Shown here piece after piece: positions 10,098 through 27,148 of a DNA stretch of 64,000 nt. The stretch covers positions 3,681,001 through 3,745,000 of the forward strand of contig NZ_JBGCUS010000001.1 in assembly GCF_041415945.1 (NCBI RefSeq), written 5' to 3'. Position 1 is the stretch's first letter, and each line of letters starts with the position of its first letter. This stretch comes from Ancylobacter sp. IITR112 (GTDB lineage: Bacteria > Pseudomonadota > Alphaproteobacteria > Rhizobiales > Xanthobacteraceae). A program made the position numbers and the translations under genes. The notes under the pieces are model-generated. The model saw only the letters and a list, made by a program, of their open reading frames with translations, was not told the DNA's origin and did no database searches.

Positions 10098-11348
10098 TCA
10101 GGCGAGAGCGTCGAGATGGCTGCGTATATGGGCGGCCTCGGCCGGGGTGGTGGCGAGGCTGATCGCCGCCATGAAGCCCGCGCGCGCCTCGGCCTTGCGG
10201 CCGAGCTGCATCAGCAGCGCGCCGCGCAGGCCGTGATAATGGAAATAGTCGGACAGCCGCTCACCCAACGGTTCTACCATGGCCAGCGCCGCCTCGGGGC
10301 CGCGCAGCTTGGAAATCGCCACCGCCCGGTTGAGCGTCACCACCGGCGAGGGAGTCATTATTTCCAGCGTGCCGTAGAGCAGGTCGATCTGCGCCCAGTC
10401 AGTGTCCTCGGCGGTGGCGGCCCGCGCATGCAGCGCGGCGATGGCCGCCTGCACCTGATAGGCGCCGGGCCGGCGGTGGCGCATCGCCTTGTCGAGAAGC
10501 GCGAGCCCCTCGCCGATCATCGCCCGGTTCCACAGCGCGCGGTTCTGGTTCTCCAGCAGGATCACCGTCCCGTCAGCGGTGAAGCGGGCGGGGGCGCGGG
10601 CGTGCTGCAGCAGCATGAGCGCGGTCAGCCCCATGATTTCCGGCTCGGACGGAAAGAGACGCAACAGCAGCCGCGCCAGCCGGATCGCCTCCTCGCACAG
10701 CGGGTCGCGCGCGGCCGTGGCGTCCCCGGCGGCGGAATAGCCTTCATTGAAGACGAGATAGAGCATCGCCGCGACGGCACCGAGCCGCTCCGCCCGCTCC
10801 ACCGGCCCCGGCGGCTCGAAGGGCACGCCGCCCTCTCCCGCCTGGGCGCGGGCGATGCGCGCCTTGGCCCGGGTGAGGCGCTGCTCCATCGCCGCCTCGC
10901 TGACCACGAAGGCGCGGGCGATCTGGCCGACCGAGAGCCCGGAGACGATGCGCAAAGCGAGCGCGACCTGCTGCGTTGCCGGCAGTTCGGGATGGCAGCA
11001 GATGAACAGCAGGCGGAGCACGTCGTCGCGATAATGCGCCCCGTCGAGCCGCGCCGCCGCTTCCGCCTCGGCATCCCCGGTGTCGGAGAGGACATCTTCC
11101 GGCGGCAGCGCCGTCTGCTTCGCCTGGCGCCGCACGCCGTCAAGCGCGACATTTCGCCCGACAAAGATGAGCCAGGCGGCGGGATCGCGCGGCGGGCCGT
11201 TCTGCGGCCAGCTTTTCAGCGCGCGCAGGCACGCCTCCTGAAACGCCTCCTCGGCGAGGTCGAGATCGCGGAAATAGCGCAGCAGCGCCGCGAGTGCCTG
11301 CGGGCGCGCCGCAGCGAGCACAGCGCCGATCCTGCGCGCCGCATCCAT
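10098..11348 (-). CDS. ECF sigma factor with long C-terminal extension (ECF42 type)
   Basis: 416-residue sigma factor. Region 2 is near the N-terminus (LRYFRDLDLAEEAFQEACLRALKSWP; WLIFVGRNVALDGVRR), region 4 near residues 110-165 (ALRIVSGLSVGQIARAFVVSEAAMEQRLTRAK), then about 230 residues of helical TPR-like C-terminal domain, the hallmark of ECF42. No anti-sigma gene is adjacent. As in other ECF42 loci, a DGPF/YciI protein is encoded directly upstream with a start/stop overlap. Probably the last gene of the VOC-BNR-MoaD-YciI-sigma operon. Confidence 0.9.
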   Translation of the reverse strand: MDAARRIGAVLAAARPQALAALLRYFRDLDLAEEAFQEACLRALKSWPQNGPPRDPAAWLIFVGRNVALDGVRRQAKQTALPPEDVLSDTGDAEAEAAARLDGAHYRDDVLRLLFICCHPELPATQQVALALRIVSGLSVGQIARAFVVSEAAMEQRLTRAKARIARAQAGEGGVPFEPPGPVERAERLGAVAAMLYLVFNEGYSAAGDATAARDPLCEEAIRLARLLLRLFPSEPEIMGLTALMLLQHARAPARFTADGTVILLENQNRALWNRAMIGEGLALLDKAMRHRRPGAYQVQAAIAALHARAATAEDTDWAQIDLLYGTLEIMTPSPVVTLNRAVAISKLRGPEAALAMVEPLGERLSDYFHYHGLRGALLMQLGRKAEARAGFMAAISLATTPAEAAHIRSHLDALA

Positions 11349-11719
11349 CAGGCCCGCGCGCCGCCGTCAAGGAACAGGCCGACCGGACGCACCTCATAGC
11401 AACCGCCGGGATTGGCCACGCCGAGCTGGCGGGCGATGTCGAGCGCCTCCTCCAGATTTTCGCAGTCGAGCACGTAGAAGCCCAGAAGCTGCTCCTTGGT
11501 CTCGGCGAAGGGTCCGTCGAGAATGAGGGGCGGATCCTGGTCCTTGCGCAGCGTGGTGGCGGCCGTGGTCGGCAGCAGGCGCGCGGCCGGGCCGAGCTTG
11601 CCAGCCGCCGCCAGCCGTTCGTGCACGACGCCGAGCCTCGTCATGACGGCGTCGTCCTCCTCCTTGGTCCAGCCGCAGACGACATCTTCCCTATGGTAGC
11701 AAAGCAGGGCGTAGAACAT
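11348..11719 (-). CDS. YciI / DGPF-domain protein
   Basis: 123-residue dimeric alpha-beta barrel protein. It has the conserved DGPFAETKEQLLGFYVLDCENLEEA block that names the DGPF family. The ATG at 11717-11719 follows an AGAGGT ribosome site. Its TGA overlaps the ATG of the ECF42 sigma factor. DGPF proteins are the usual genomic partners of ECF42 sigma factors and are often in their regulons; biochemical function is unknown. Confidence 0.9.
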   Translation of the reverse strand: MFYALLCYHREDVVCGWTKEEDDAVMTRLGVVHERLAAAGKLGPAARLLPTTAATTLRKDQDPPLILDGPFAETKEQLLGFYVLDCENLEEALDIARQLGVANPGGCYEVRPVGLFLDGGARA

Positions 11720-11743
11720 GGGGTACCTCTGATATGCTAAAGA

Positions 11744-12049
11744 TCAGCCACCGCTGATCGCGGTGATGACGAAGACATCCGCCCCGGGGTCGAGCGGCGT
11801 GGAAAGCCGGGCGCGCCTTCCCTCGACGAAGACGTTGATGTGGCGCCGTATCGCCGGCGTCTCGTCGCACAGGCGCTCGCGCATGCCGGGCCAGAGCGCG
11901 TCGAGCCTGTCGACCATTTCCGCGACGCTGGCGGCGGGAAGCGCCACCAGCCGCTCGGCGCCGGGAAACAGCACGACGAGATGCGGCGGCAGGCGCACCA
12001 GCACGGGCGCCGGCGCCTCGTCCTGCCACTCCCCCGCCCGCGCGTTCAC
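11744..12049 (-). CDS. MoaD/ThiS-like ubiquitin-fold protein
   Basis: 101-residue beta-grasp protein. It starts VLVRLPPHLVVLFPGAE, has the Leu/Asp-rich middle (VAEMVDRLDALWPGMRERL), and ends in a C-terminal Gly-Gly (VFVITAISGG), the adenylation/thiocarboxylate tail of sulfur-carrier proteins such as MoaD and ThiS. No E1-like adenylyltransferase is adjacent. It overlaps the BNR-repeat gene by four bases (ATGA). This BNR-MoaD pairing recurs, as far as I remember, in other bacteria; its function there is not established. Confidence 0.8.
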   Translation of the reverse strand: MNARAGEWQDEAPAPVLVRLPPHLVVLFPGAERLVALPAASVAEMVDRLDALWPGMRERLCDETPAIRRHINVFVEGRRARLSTPLDPGADVFVITAISGG

Positions 12050-13131
12050 CGCTCCAGCACCAGCGTTTCGACCGAGGTGATGGTCGGCAGATGCGGGGCG
12101 ATGCAGTCCCAGGTCTCGCCCTCATCGGCACTGGCATAGAGCCCGCCAGCATTGCTGCCGAAATAGACCCCGGCGGGTTCCAGCGTGTCGGTGGCCATCG
12201 CCTGGCGCAGCACGTTGAAATAGGCGCCGCCCTGTGGCAGCCCGGCGCGCTGCGCCCGCCAGCTTGCGCCGGCATCACCGGTGCGCCAGACGGCGGCGTT
12301 GCCCTCCGGCATGAACCGGCCCTTGATGTCGCCGTTGAGCGGGATGAGATAGAGCCCGTCCGGGTCGCGCGGATGCACCGCCGCCGGAAAGCCGAAGGAG
12401 GAGGGCAGGCCCCGCTCGATGCTCTGCCAGCTATGGCCGCCATCGTCGGAGCGGTACATGCCGCAATGGTTCTGCTGGTAGAGCCGCCCCCGCCCGCCCG
12501 GCGCCATGACGAGGCAATGCACGCACTGGCCGAATTCCGGGTAGTTCTGCCCTTCCGGCATGAAATCGGCCCGCGTGCCGCGATTGCGCGGTTCCCAGGT
12601 GAGGCCGCCATCCTCGCTGGCGAACACGCCGGCGGCGGAGATGCCGACCCAGAGCTTGTTCGGATCGGCGGGATCGAGCACCAGCGAGTGCAGGATCAGC
12701 CCGGCGCCGCCGGGATGCCATTCCGGCCGGGTCGGGTGCTTCTGCAGCCCGTCGAGATGGGTCCAGCTCTCCCCGCCATCGGTGCTGCGGAACAGGCCGG
12801 CCGGCTCGACGCCGGCATAGAGCGTGCCGTCGCCGGCCACCGCCAGGCTCCACACCGCCTTTACCGGCGCCTCGCCGCCCTCATAGGCGAGGCCCTGGCT
12901 CGAATGGGTCCAGCTCGCGCCGAGATCGGTGGATTTCCACACCGCCGGGCCGAACCATTCATTGCCGCCACCGGCATAGAGCGTGCCGCTGGCGGGATCG
13001 GCGACGACATGATTGGTCGGCCATGTCTCGCAGAACGGGCCGCGCAGGGCCCAGGAGCGGCGAGCCGCGTCGCTTTCGGCGAGGAAGGCGCCCTTGCGGG
13101 TGCCGACGAGAAGGAAGACCTGCCGGGCCAT
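12046..13131 (-). CDS. BNR/Asp-box repeat protein (sialidase-like beta-propeller)
   Basis: 361-residue beta-propeller with repeated Asp-box motifs: STDLGASWTH, STDGGESWTH, SEDGGLTWEP, SDDGGHSWQS and a degenerate TGDAGASWRA. No signal peptide is visible (starts MARQVFLLVGTRKGAFL), so it is probably cytoplasmic and not a classical secreted sialidase. The ATG at 13129-13131 is preceded by GGGAGGCGAAG; an in-frame extension upstream lacks homology and would overlap the VOC gene. Second gene of the five-gene operon; overlaps the MoaD-like gene. Function unknown. Confidence 0.85.
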   Translation of the reverse strand: MARQVFLLVGTRKGAFLAESDAARRSWALRGPFCETWPTNHVVADPASGTLYAGGGNEWFGPAVWKSTDLGASWTHSSQGLAYEGGEAPVKAVWSLAVAGDGTLYAGVEPAGLFRSTDGGESWTHLDGLQKHPTRPEWHPGGAGLILHSLVLDPADPNKLWVGISAAGVFASEDGGLTWEPRNRGTRADFMPEGQNYPEFGQCVHCLVMAPGGRGRLYQQNHCGMYRSDDGGHSWQSIERGLPSSFGFPAAVHPRDPDGLYLIPLNGDIKGRFMPEGNAAVWRTGDAGASWRAQRAGLPQGGAYFNVLRQAMATDTLEPAGVYFGSNAGGLYASADEGETWDCIAPHLPTITSVETLVLER

Positions 13132-13142
13132 CTTCGCCTCCC

Positions 13143-13559
13143 TCAAGCCGTCGCCACGACAACCATCCACGACACGCCGAACCGGTCGGTGAGGGTGCCG
13201 AAGGCGGGAGCGAAGAAGGTGGGGCCGAGGGGCATGGTCACGGTGCCCCCCTCGGACAGCGCGGCGAAGCGCTGCTCCGCCTCCGCCGGCGAGGCGACGG
13301 AGAGCGCCAGCGAGATGCCGGCAAAGCCCGCGCCGTCCGACTGACAGCCATCGGACGCCATCAGCTCGGCGGCGCCGACGCGGAAGCTGGCATGCATCAC
13401 CTTGTCGTCCCAGCCTTCCGGGATCATGCCGGGCGGCGGCGCCTCCGGCGCCTCGCCAAAGCGCATCAGTGCCGTGACCTCCGCCCCGATGGCGCGCCCG
13501 TAGAACGCCAGCGCCTCCTCGGTGCGGCCGTTGAACATCAGATAGGCCTGCACGTTCAT
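13143..13559 (-). CDS. VOC-family (PhnB-like) protein
   Basis: 138-residue vicinal-oxygen-chelate fold protein of the PhnB/glyoxalase group, starting MNVQAYLMFNGRTEEALAFY and ending DRFGVSWMVVV, both typical of this group. The ATG at 13557-13559 follows CAGGGAGAA. First gene of the operon running to the ECF42 sigma factor, 11 bp upstream of the BNR gene. VOC, YciI and AHSA1-type proteins are frequent neighbours of ECF42 sigma factors. Substrate unknown. Confidence 0.87.
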   Translation of the reverse strand: MNVQAYLMFNGRTEEALAFYGRAIGAEVTALMRFGEAPEAPPPGMIPEGWDDKVMHASFRVGAAELMASDGCQSDGAGFAGISLALSVASPAEAEQRFAALSEGGTVTMPLGPTFFAPAFGTLTDRFGVSWMVVVATA

Positions 13560-13711
13560 CACGGGTTCTCCCTGTGGTCCGTCCTTGACGGCCCAAGGAC
13601 GAAGGGCGGCGGCGCGAACCGACAGCGTCCGGGAAAAAATGTGCCGGCCGTGTCGGCGCTGGCGAAGGTCGTTCGTCCTCGGGCAGGATGTCCCACAGGA
13701 GGCCCACCCGC

Positions 13712-14155
13712 ATGCCCAGCACGATACGCCTGCACCGTGTCCTCGCAACCTCTCCGGAGAAGCTCTACCGCGCCTTCATCGAGCCGGACGCGCAGGCGAA
13801 ATGGATATCGCCGCACGGTTTTACCTGTACGGTGCACGAACTGGACGCGAGGGTGGGCGGCAGCTTCCGCATGTCGTTCCGCAACTTCACCACCGGGGAA
13901 AGCCACGCCTTCGGCGGCACCTATGAGGAACTCGTGCCGGGCAAGAGCCTGCGCTACACTGACCGCTTCGACGACCCCGCGCTGCCCGGCGAGATGCAGG
14001 TGAGCGTTACCTTGCGGGAGGTGTCGGTCGGCACCGAACTGGAGATCGTGCAGGCGGGCGTGCCCGACATCATCCCGCCCGAAGCCTGCTATCTGGGCTG
14101 GCAGCAATCGCTCGACAATCTCGCCCGGCTGGTCGAGCCGGACATACGCGGCTAG
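13712..14155 (+). CDS. SRPBCC / AHSA1-domain protein
   Basis: 147-residue START-like protein. Recognisable features are the N-terminal TSPEKLYRAFIEPDAQAKWISP, the middle GGSFRMSFRNF and the C-terminal GWQQSLDNLARLVE. AHSA1-type proteins form a hydrophobic cavity; functions range from ligand binding to stress-related roles. I place the start at ATG 13712, nine bases after AGGAGG; the ATG at 13688 lacks such a site. Divergent from the VOC gene and probably part of the same ECF42-controlled set. Confidence 0.87.
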   Translation: MPSTIRLHRVLATSPEKLYRAFIEPDAQAKWISPHGFTCTVHELDARVGGSFRMSFRNFTTGESHAFGGTYEELVPGKSLRYTDRFDDPALPGEMQVSVTLREVSVGTELEIVQAGVPDIIPPEACYLGWQQSLDNLARLVEPDIRG

Positions 14156-14163
14156 AGCGGCGC

Positions 14164-14802
14164 CTACCAGCGCGCCACGCGGGGGCCGATCAGCGCCCCC
14201 GCCGCGGCGAGGCCGGCGATCGCCAGGCTGTACCAGCTCGCGACGAAGAGCGGGGAATCGTCGGGACAATGGGCGGCGTAGAACGCCGCCGCCAGCCCCC
14301 CGGCCAGCAGCCCCGCCACCGCTCCCGCCAGCACCGGCCGGGTGGGCGCGCCATGGCGCAGCACGGCGAGGAAGACGACGAGCGGGGCGGCGCCGATCAG
14401 CGGAATGAAGGTGAGGCAGGTGCGGGCATTGACGCCGACGAGCCGCGTGCTCCACTCGGCGGCCGGCACCGCCAGCAGTTCCAGCCCGACGCCGATGACG
14501 AGCAGCAGCGGCCCGGCCAGCAGCCAGCCGAGCGGGGCGCGCGCCGCCTCCCCCGGCCGCACCAGCCGGCCGAGCAGCACGAAGGCGCTCGCCGCGAGAG
14601 CCAGCGTCACCACGAATTTGAACAGGAAGCGCACCGTCTCCAGCGCCGCCAGTGCATCCGGGCGCGGGCCGAGGCTGAGCGAGAACACCGCCCCCGCCAG
14701 CAGGACCGCCAGCACGAGCGCCGCGCGCCGGACGGTGCCGAGCGGCGGCGCGGAGCGGCGTGTATCGGCGGCGAGCGCCCGGATGAGATCGTCGGTCTTC
14801 AT
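14164..14802 (-). CDS. nrsF: NrsF-type anti-sigma factor (DUF1109), integral membrane
   Basis: 212-residue protein: a short cytoplasmic N-terminus (MKTDDLIRALAADTRRSAPPLG) then about six hydrophobic segments, the architecture of DUF1109/NrsF anti-sigma factors. Two cysteines (in ARTCLTF and AAHCPDDS) sit at loop positions of the kind used in metal or redox sensing by Caulobacter NrsF. The ATG lies one base after the sigma-factor stop, with GGAAG as ribosome site. It should hold the co-encoded sigma factor inactive at the membrane until copper or oxidative stress is sensed (known for the family; inferred here). Confidence 0.88.
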   Translation of the reverse strand: MKTDDLIRALAADTRRSAPPLGTVRRAALVLAVLLAGAVFSLSLGPRPDALAALETVRFLFKFVVTLALAASAFVLLGRLVRPGEAARAPLGWLLAGPLLLVIGVGLELLAVPAAEWSTRLVGVNARTCLTFIPLIGAAPLVVFLAVLRHGAPTRPVLAGAVAGLLAGGLAAAFYAAHCPDDSPLFVASWYSLAIAGLAAAGALIGPRVARW

Positions 14803-14803
14803 G

Positions 14804-15352
14804 TCAGTCGCTTCCAAATCGCCGCGCGATCGCGGCCAGTCCCCGGTGCAGCGCCACCCGCACCGCCGTCTCCGTCATCTTCAGCCGCCGCGCCGCCTCC
14901 TCGACCGACTGTCCCTCGACCGAGATCGCCGCCACCACCGAGCGCTGGCCGGGGGCGAGACCGTCCAGCGCCCGGCCGATGTCGCGCGCGCTCACCGTCT
15001 CGACTTCCGGCTGGGGAATCGTCTCGGCGATGTCATCAACGTCGATCTCCGCCCGCCGGCCGCGCCGGCGAAAGGCGTCGATCAGCTTGAAGCGCGCAAT
15101 GGCATACACCCAGGGCAGCACCGGCGCCTCGGGCAGCCATGTATGCCGCTTCAGATGGATCGCCAGCAGCACCTCCTGCACCACATCCTCCGGCTCGACC
15201 CCGCCATGACTGATCCGACCGCGCACATAGGCGCGGACCAGCCCGGCCACACGCGCGAGAAACGCCGCATAGGCGCGCTCGTCACCCGCCAGCGCGGCGC
15301 GCAGCAGATCGGCGAGCTCGCGTTCGTGGTCGCGCTCCTTCCGGCCGTTCAC
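14804..15352 (-). CDS. sigF: sigmaF-like ECF sigma factor
   Basis: 182-residue ECF sigma factor. Region 2: EPEDVVQEVLLAIHLKRHTW and WVYAIARFKLIDAFRRRGRR; region 4: LAPGQRSVVAAISVEGQSVEEAARRLKMTETAVRVALHRG. I start it at GTG 15350-15352 after AGGAGAGACC. The upstream in-frame GTG at 15370 overlaps the -10 element (CGAA) of what looks like its own promoter, so it cannot be the start of that transcript. Co-encoded with an NrsF-type anti-sigma and divergent from a bufferin operon, matching the Caulobacter sigmaF system. Confidence 0.9.
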   Translation of the reverse strand: MNGRKERDHERELADLLRAALAGDERAYAAFLARVAGLVRAYVRGRISHGGVEPEDVVQEVLLAIHLKRHTWLPEAPVLPWVYAIARFKLIDAFRRRGRRAEIDVDDIAETIPQPEVETVSARDIGRALDGLAPGQRSVVAAISVEGQSVEEAARRLKMTETAVRVALHRGLAAIARRFGSD

Positions 15353-15363
15353 GGTCTCTCCTG

Positions 15364-15389
15364 TTCGCACGCCCGGGGCGATTTGTTAC
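15364..15389 (-). promoter_or_regulatory. sigmaF-type promoter of sigF (autoregulation)
   Basis: On the minus strand: GTAACA (15389-15384), 16 nt, CGAA (15367-15364). This matches the Caulobacter sigmaF consensus GTAACC-N16-CGAA, as I remember it, in all but one base. The transcript would start only a few bases upstream of the AGGAGAG ribosome site. Confidence 0.72.
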
Positions 15390-15454
15390 GGCGCGGCGCA
15401 AAGATTGGCCAAGAGCCGGCCACAGCCGATCACGGCCTCGTGACAGGGTGGAGC

Positions 15455-15480
15455 GTAACATCGCCGGCGCCGGTCCCGAA
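15455..15480 (+). promoter_or_regulatory. sigmaF-type promoter of the bufferin operon
   Basis: On the plus strand: GTAACA (15455-15460), exactly 16 nt, CGAA (15477-15480), about 50 bp before the bufA start. It has the same two hexamer/tetramer elements and spacing as the divergent sigF promoter, but an unrelated spacer. Confidence 0.75.
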
Positions 15481-15532
15481 AGGCTGAGGGCACGGCCGAG
15501 GTCGGCCGCGCCCAGCCCTCAGGAGACCACTG

Positions 15533-15820
15533 ATGAACCGCTCGACCCTTGCTCTCGCCCTCGCCGGCTCGCTCGCCACCGCCCTCGCCACGGCGGCTGC
15601 CGCCGGCCCGCTGCCGCCGGAGAAGATGGCCGGCAACGAGAAGTGCTACGGCATCGCCCTCAAGGGCCAGAATGACTGCGCCGCCGGGCCGGGCACCACC
15701 TGCGCCGGCACCTCGACCAAGGACTATCAGGGCAATGCCTGGAAGGCGGTTCCCAAGGGTACCTGCGTGACCATGAAGGGCGGCGGTCATATGGGCTCGC
15801 TGACCCCGATCAAGAGCTGA
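15533..15820 (+). CDS. bufA: bufferin precursor BufA (DUF2282)
   Basis: 95-residue exported RiPP precursor. Residues 1-24 form a Sec signal peptide (hydrophobic [19 protein letters not shown]). The mature part has four cysteines (Cys38, 49, 57, 78) including the family motif [17 protein letters not shown]. In characterised bufferins the MNIO enzyme BufB with BufC converts Cys residues to thiooxazole groups that bind copper in the periplasm. Preceded by a sigmaF-type promoter and followed by bufB, bufC and a DoxX gene. Confidence 0.92.
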   Translation: MNRSTLALALAGSLATALATAAAAGPLPPEKMAGNEKCYGIALKGQNDCAAGPGTTCAGTSTKDYQGNAWKAVPKGTCVTMKGGGHMGSLTPIKS

Positions 15821-15883
15821 GCCGGCTCAGGAGGCTCGCCCCGGCGGGCCTCCCCTCCCGCACCCCACGCCGCGAGACACGCC

Positions 15884-16756
15884 ATGACCCCCGCCGATCA
15901 CCTGCCCGCCCGCGCCGGGCTCGGCCTCAAGCCCGAACATTACCGCGACATATTGGAGAAGCGGCCTGACATCGGCTTCTTCGAGGTTCATGCCGAGAAC
16001 TATATGGGCGCCGGCGGCCCGCCGCACCGCTATCTCGAAGCGGTGGCGTGCCTTTACCCGCTGTCGCTGCACGGCGTCGGCCTGTCCATTGGCGGGGCGG
16101 GCCCGCTCGACAAGGCGCATCTGCGCCGGCTGCGCGGGCTGATCGACCGCTACCGGCCGCAGAGCTTTTCCGAACATCTCGCCTGGTCGACGCATGAGAG
16201 CGGCTTTCTCAACGACCTGCTGCCGCTGCCCTACACGCCGGAGACGCTGGAGCGGGTGAGCGCGCATGTCGACGAGGCGCAGCAGACGATCGGGCGCCGG
16301 CTGCTGCTGGAAAACCCCTCCACCTATGTGCTGTTCGCCGAGAGCACGATCGACGAGATCGACTTTCTCGACGCCGTCGCGGCGCGCACCGGCTGCGGCC
16401 TGCTGCTCGACGTGAACAATGTCATGGTCTCCTGCGTCAACCACCGGATCAACCCCGCCGCCTATATCGACCGCTTCCCGGTCGAGCGCGTCGGGGAAAT
16501 CCATCTTGCCGGCTATGACGAGACGGTGGACGGCGCCGGCGACCGGCTGCTGATCGACACCCATGGCTCAGCGATCCGCACCGATGTGATGGCGCTCTAC
16601 GACCACACGCTGGCGCGCAGCGGCGCGCGGCCGACGCTGATCGAATGGGACAATGACGTGCCGGACTTCTCCACGCTGCACGCCGAAGCGGTGCGGGTGG
16701 ACGCGCGGATCGCCGCCGAGACCGCCCGGCGCAACGCACGGGTGGAGGCCGCCTGA
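15884..16756 (+). CDS. bufB: MNIO-family peptide-modifying enzyme BufB (DUF692)
   Basis: 290-residue multinuclear non-heme iron oxidative enzyme with a TIM-barrel fold. Metal-ligand motifs in order: [70 protein letters not shown] and TLIEWDND. It would oxidise cysteines of the BufA peptide together with BufC in the cytoplasm before export. 63 bp after bufA and 3 bp before bufC. Confidence 0.93.
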   Translation: MTPADHLPARAGLGLKPEHYRDILEKRPDIGFFEVHAENYMGAGGPPHRYLEAVACLYPLSLHGVGLSIGGAGPLDKAHLRRLRGLIDRYRPQSFSEHLAWSTHESGFLNDLLPLPYTPETLERVSAHVDEAQQTIGRRLLLENPSTYVLFAESTIDEIDFLDAVAARTGCGLLLDVNNVMVSCVNHRINPAAYIDRFPVERVGEIHLAGYDETVDGAGDRLLIDTHGSAIRTDVMALYDHTLARSGARPTLIEWDNDVPDFSTLHAEAVRVDARIAAETARRNARVEAA

Positions 16757-16759
16757 CCC

Positions 16760-17527
16760 ATGGATGCCGCCGCCCGCCAGAACGCCTTCGCCGAGGCGCT
16801 GCTCGATGCCGATGTTCCCCCGCCGCCGGGCCTTGCCGGCGCGTCCGGCACGACGGATGCCGCCCGCTTCGCCGTCTATCGCAACAATGTGCATGTCGGC
16901 CTCGCCCGCGCGCTGGCGCAGCGCTTTCCCGTCACGGAAAAGCTGGTCGGCTCCGCCTTCTTCGCGGGGATGGCACAGGCTTATGTGCGCCAGCACAAGC
17001 CCGCCTCGCCGCTGATACTCGCCTATGGCGACGACTTCCCCGATTTCATCGCCGGCTTCGCACCGGCGGACGATGTGCCCTATCTCGCCGATGTCGCCCG
17101 GCTGGAAGTGGCCTGGACGCGGGCCTACCACGCCGCCGACGCCGCGCCGCTGGCGCCTGGGCGGCTCGCCGCCGTGCCGCCCGAGCGACTGGCGGGGCTG
17201 GTGCTCGTCCCGCACCCCTCGGCGACGCTGCTACGCTCCGCCCATCCCGCCGGCTCGATCTGGGCGGCGCATCAGTCGGCTGCGATCACTCCGCTGGAGG
17301 CGTGGGAGGCCGAGACCATGCTGGTGGTGCGGCCGGAACTCGCGGTGAACATCCATGTGCTGCCGCCCGCCGACGCGCCCTTCGCCGCCGCCCTGTTCGC
17401 GGGCGAAGCGCTCGGCGTCGCGGCGGAGGCCGCGCTGGCGGCCGGGCCGGACTTTGATGTCGGTGCCGCACTTGTCGGCCTTCTCACCCTCGGCGCCTTC
17501 GCCGATTTGCAAGGGGACGTTCCATGA
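16760..17527 (+). CDS. bufC: BufC, DUF2063 partner of the MNIO enzyme
   Basis: 255-residue protein with the DUF2063 N-terminal domain (RFAVYRNNVHVGLARALAQRFP, then AQAYVRQHKPASPLI, DFIAGFAPADDVPYLADVARLE), which resembles a RiPP recognition element/partner and is needed for MNIO function in bufferin systems. Starts three bases after the bufB stop and ends in an ATGA overlap with the DoxX gene, so translation is coupled. Confidence 0.9.
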   Translation: MDAAARQNAFAEALLDADVPPPPGLAGASGTTDAARFAVYRNNVHVGLARALAQRFPVTEKLVGSAFFAGMAQAYVRQHKPASPLILAYGDDFPDFIAGFAPADDVPYLADVARLEVAWTRAYHAADAAPLAPGRLAAVPPERLAGLVLVPHPSATLLRSAHPAGSIWAAHQSAAITPLEAWEAETMLVVRPELAVNIHVLPPADAPFAAALFAGEALGVAAEAALAAGPDFDVGAALVGLLTLGAFADLQGDVP

Positions 17528-18043
17528 CCTCCGCCTTTGAGCGCTCCTCCGCCTCCGGCCCTTCGGCCTCCGCGCCCCCGGCGCCGCGTACCGCCCTGCC
17601 AAGGCTGGTGGGCCGGGCGGAGGGACTGCTGGCGGCGATCCCGCCCGCCCTGCCGCTGCTGGGCCTCAGATTGGCGCTGGCGGTGCCGTTCTTCTTCTCG
17701 GGCCTGACCAAATGGGACGGCTTCCTCACTCTTTCGGCCGGCGCGCACTTCCTGTTCGAGGAGGAGTTCCGGCTGCATCTGTTTGGCGGCACCTATCCCT
17801 ACCCGTTCCCGACCCTGATGGCGGCAGCGGCCGGAACGGGCGAGATCGTCCTGCCGCTGCTGCTGGTCGCGGGCCTGTTCACCCGCTTCGCCGCGCTCGG
17901 CCTGCTGCTCATGACCGCCGTCATCCAGCTCACCGTTCCCGAGGGCTGGGCCAATTTCCACCTGCCCTGGGCCGCCATGGCCTTCGCGCTGGTGGTGTTC
18001 GGCGGCGGCTCGCTGGGGCTGGACGGGCTGAGGCGGCCACGGT

Positions 18044-18051
<8 letters not shown>
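17524..18051 (+). CDS. DoxX-family membrane protein (BufD position)
   Basis: 175-residue membrane protein with four predicted hydrophobic segments from about residue 40 onward (ALPLLGLRLALAVPFFFSGL, TLMAAAAGTGEIVLPLLL, AALGLLLMTAVIQL, WAAMAFALVVFGGG). DoxX proteins accompany many bufferin and other MNIO clusters. The last eight bases overlap the end of the convergent PKS/NRPS gene. Confidence 0.9.
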
Positions 18052-26755
<8,704 letters not shown>

Positions 26756-27148
26756 CGCCGCCTCCCTCGATCATCGCCAACAGCTTTTCCCGGTCACCGC
26801 CGCCGCCGGGCGGCGGCGCTGTTGTCGAGGGGGAGGCTTGCGCAGGGCCTGCGGCACGGCACGGCCGGGATGCCCGACAGCCGAAGCTCCGGCATCCGCC
26901 AGAGCCCCGCGCCGGCGCCGTCGAGCAAGGCAATGGACCAGCGGATCTCGCTGCTGCCGGCCAGCGCGGCGAGCCGGGCCGCGACGGTACCGGCGGGACG
27001 GATCGGGCTCATAGCGAGGGCACCTGCAGCTTCTGCCAGCCAGAGTGTTTCGTCCTCGCCTCGTAGCACGGGGCGACGGCGGAGACGATGATCTGCGCGA
27101 CCTCAAATGCGCGTCCTGGCGGCCCCTCAACCAGGCCCTGCGCCGCCT
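26756..27148. other. intergenic region upstream of the megasynthase, no supported gene
   Basis: 393 bp between the megasynthase start and the MarR-type gene end. A minus-strand frame from GTG 27069 to 26794 would give a 91-residue protein with no motif I recognise and an Arg-rich tail. It is weakly supported and not called. No transport, phosphopantetheinyl-transferase or thioesterase gene is seen here. Confidence 0.5.

Noticed and set aside
26794..27069. 91-codon frame upstream of the megasynthase as a gene
   Set aside because: GTG start without a good ribosome site, no recognisable domain and an Arg-rich tail; support too weak to call.
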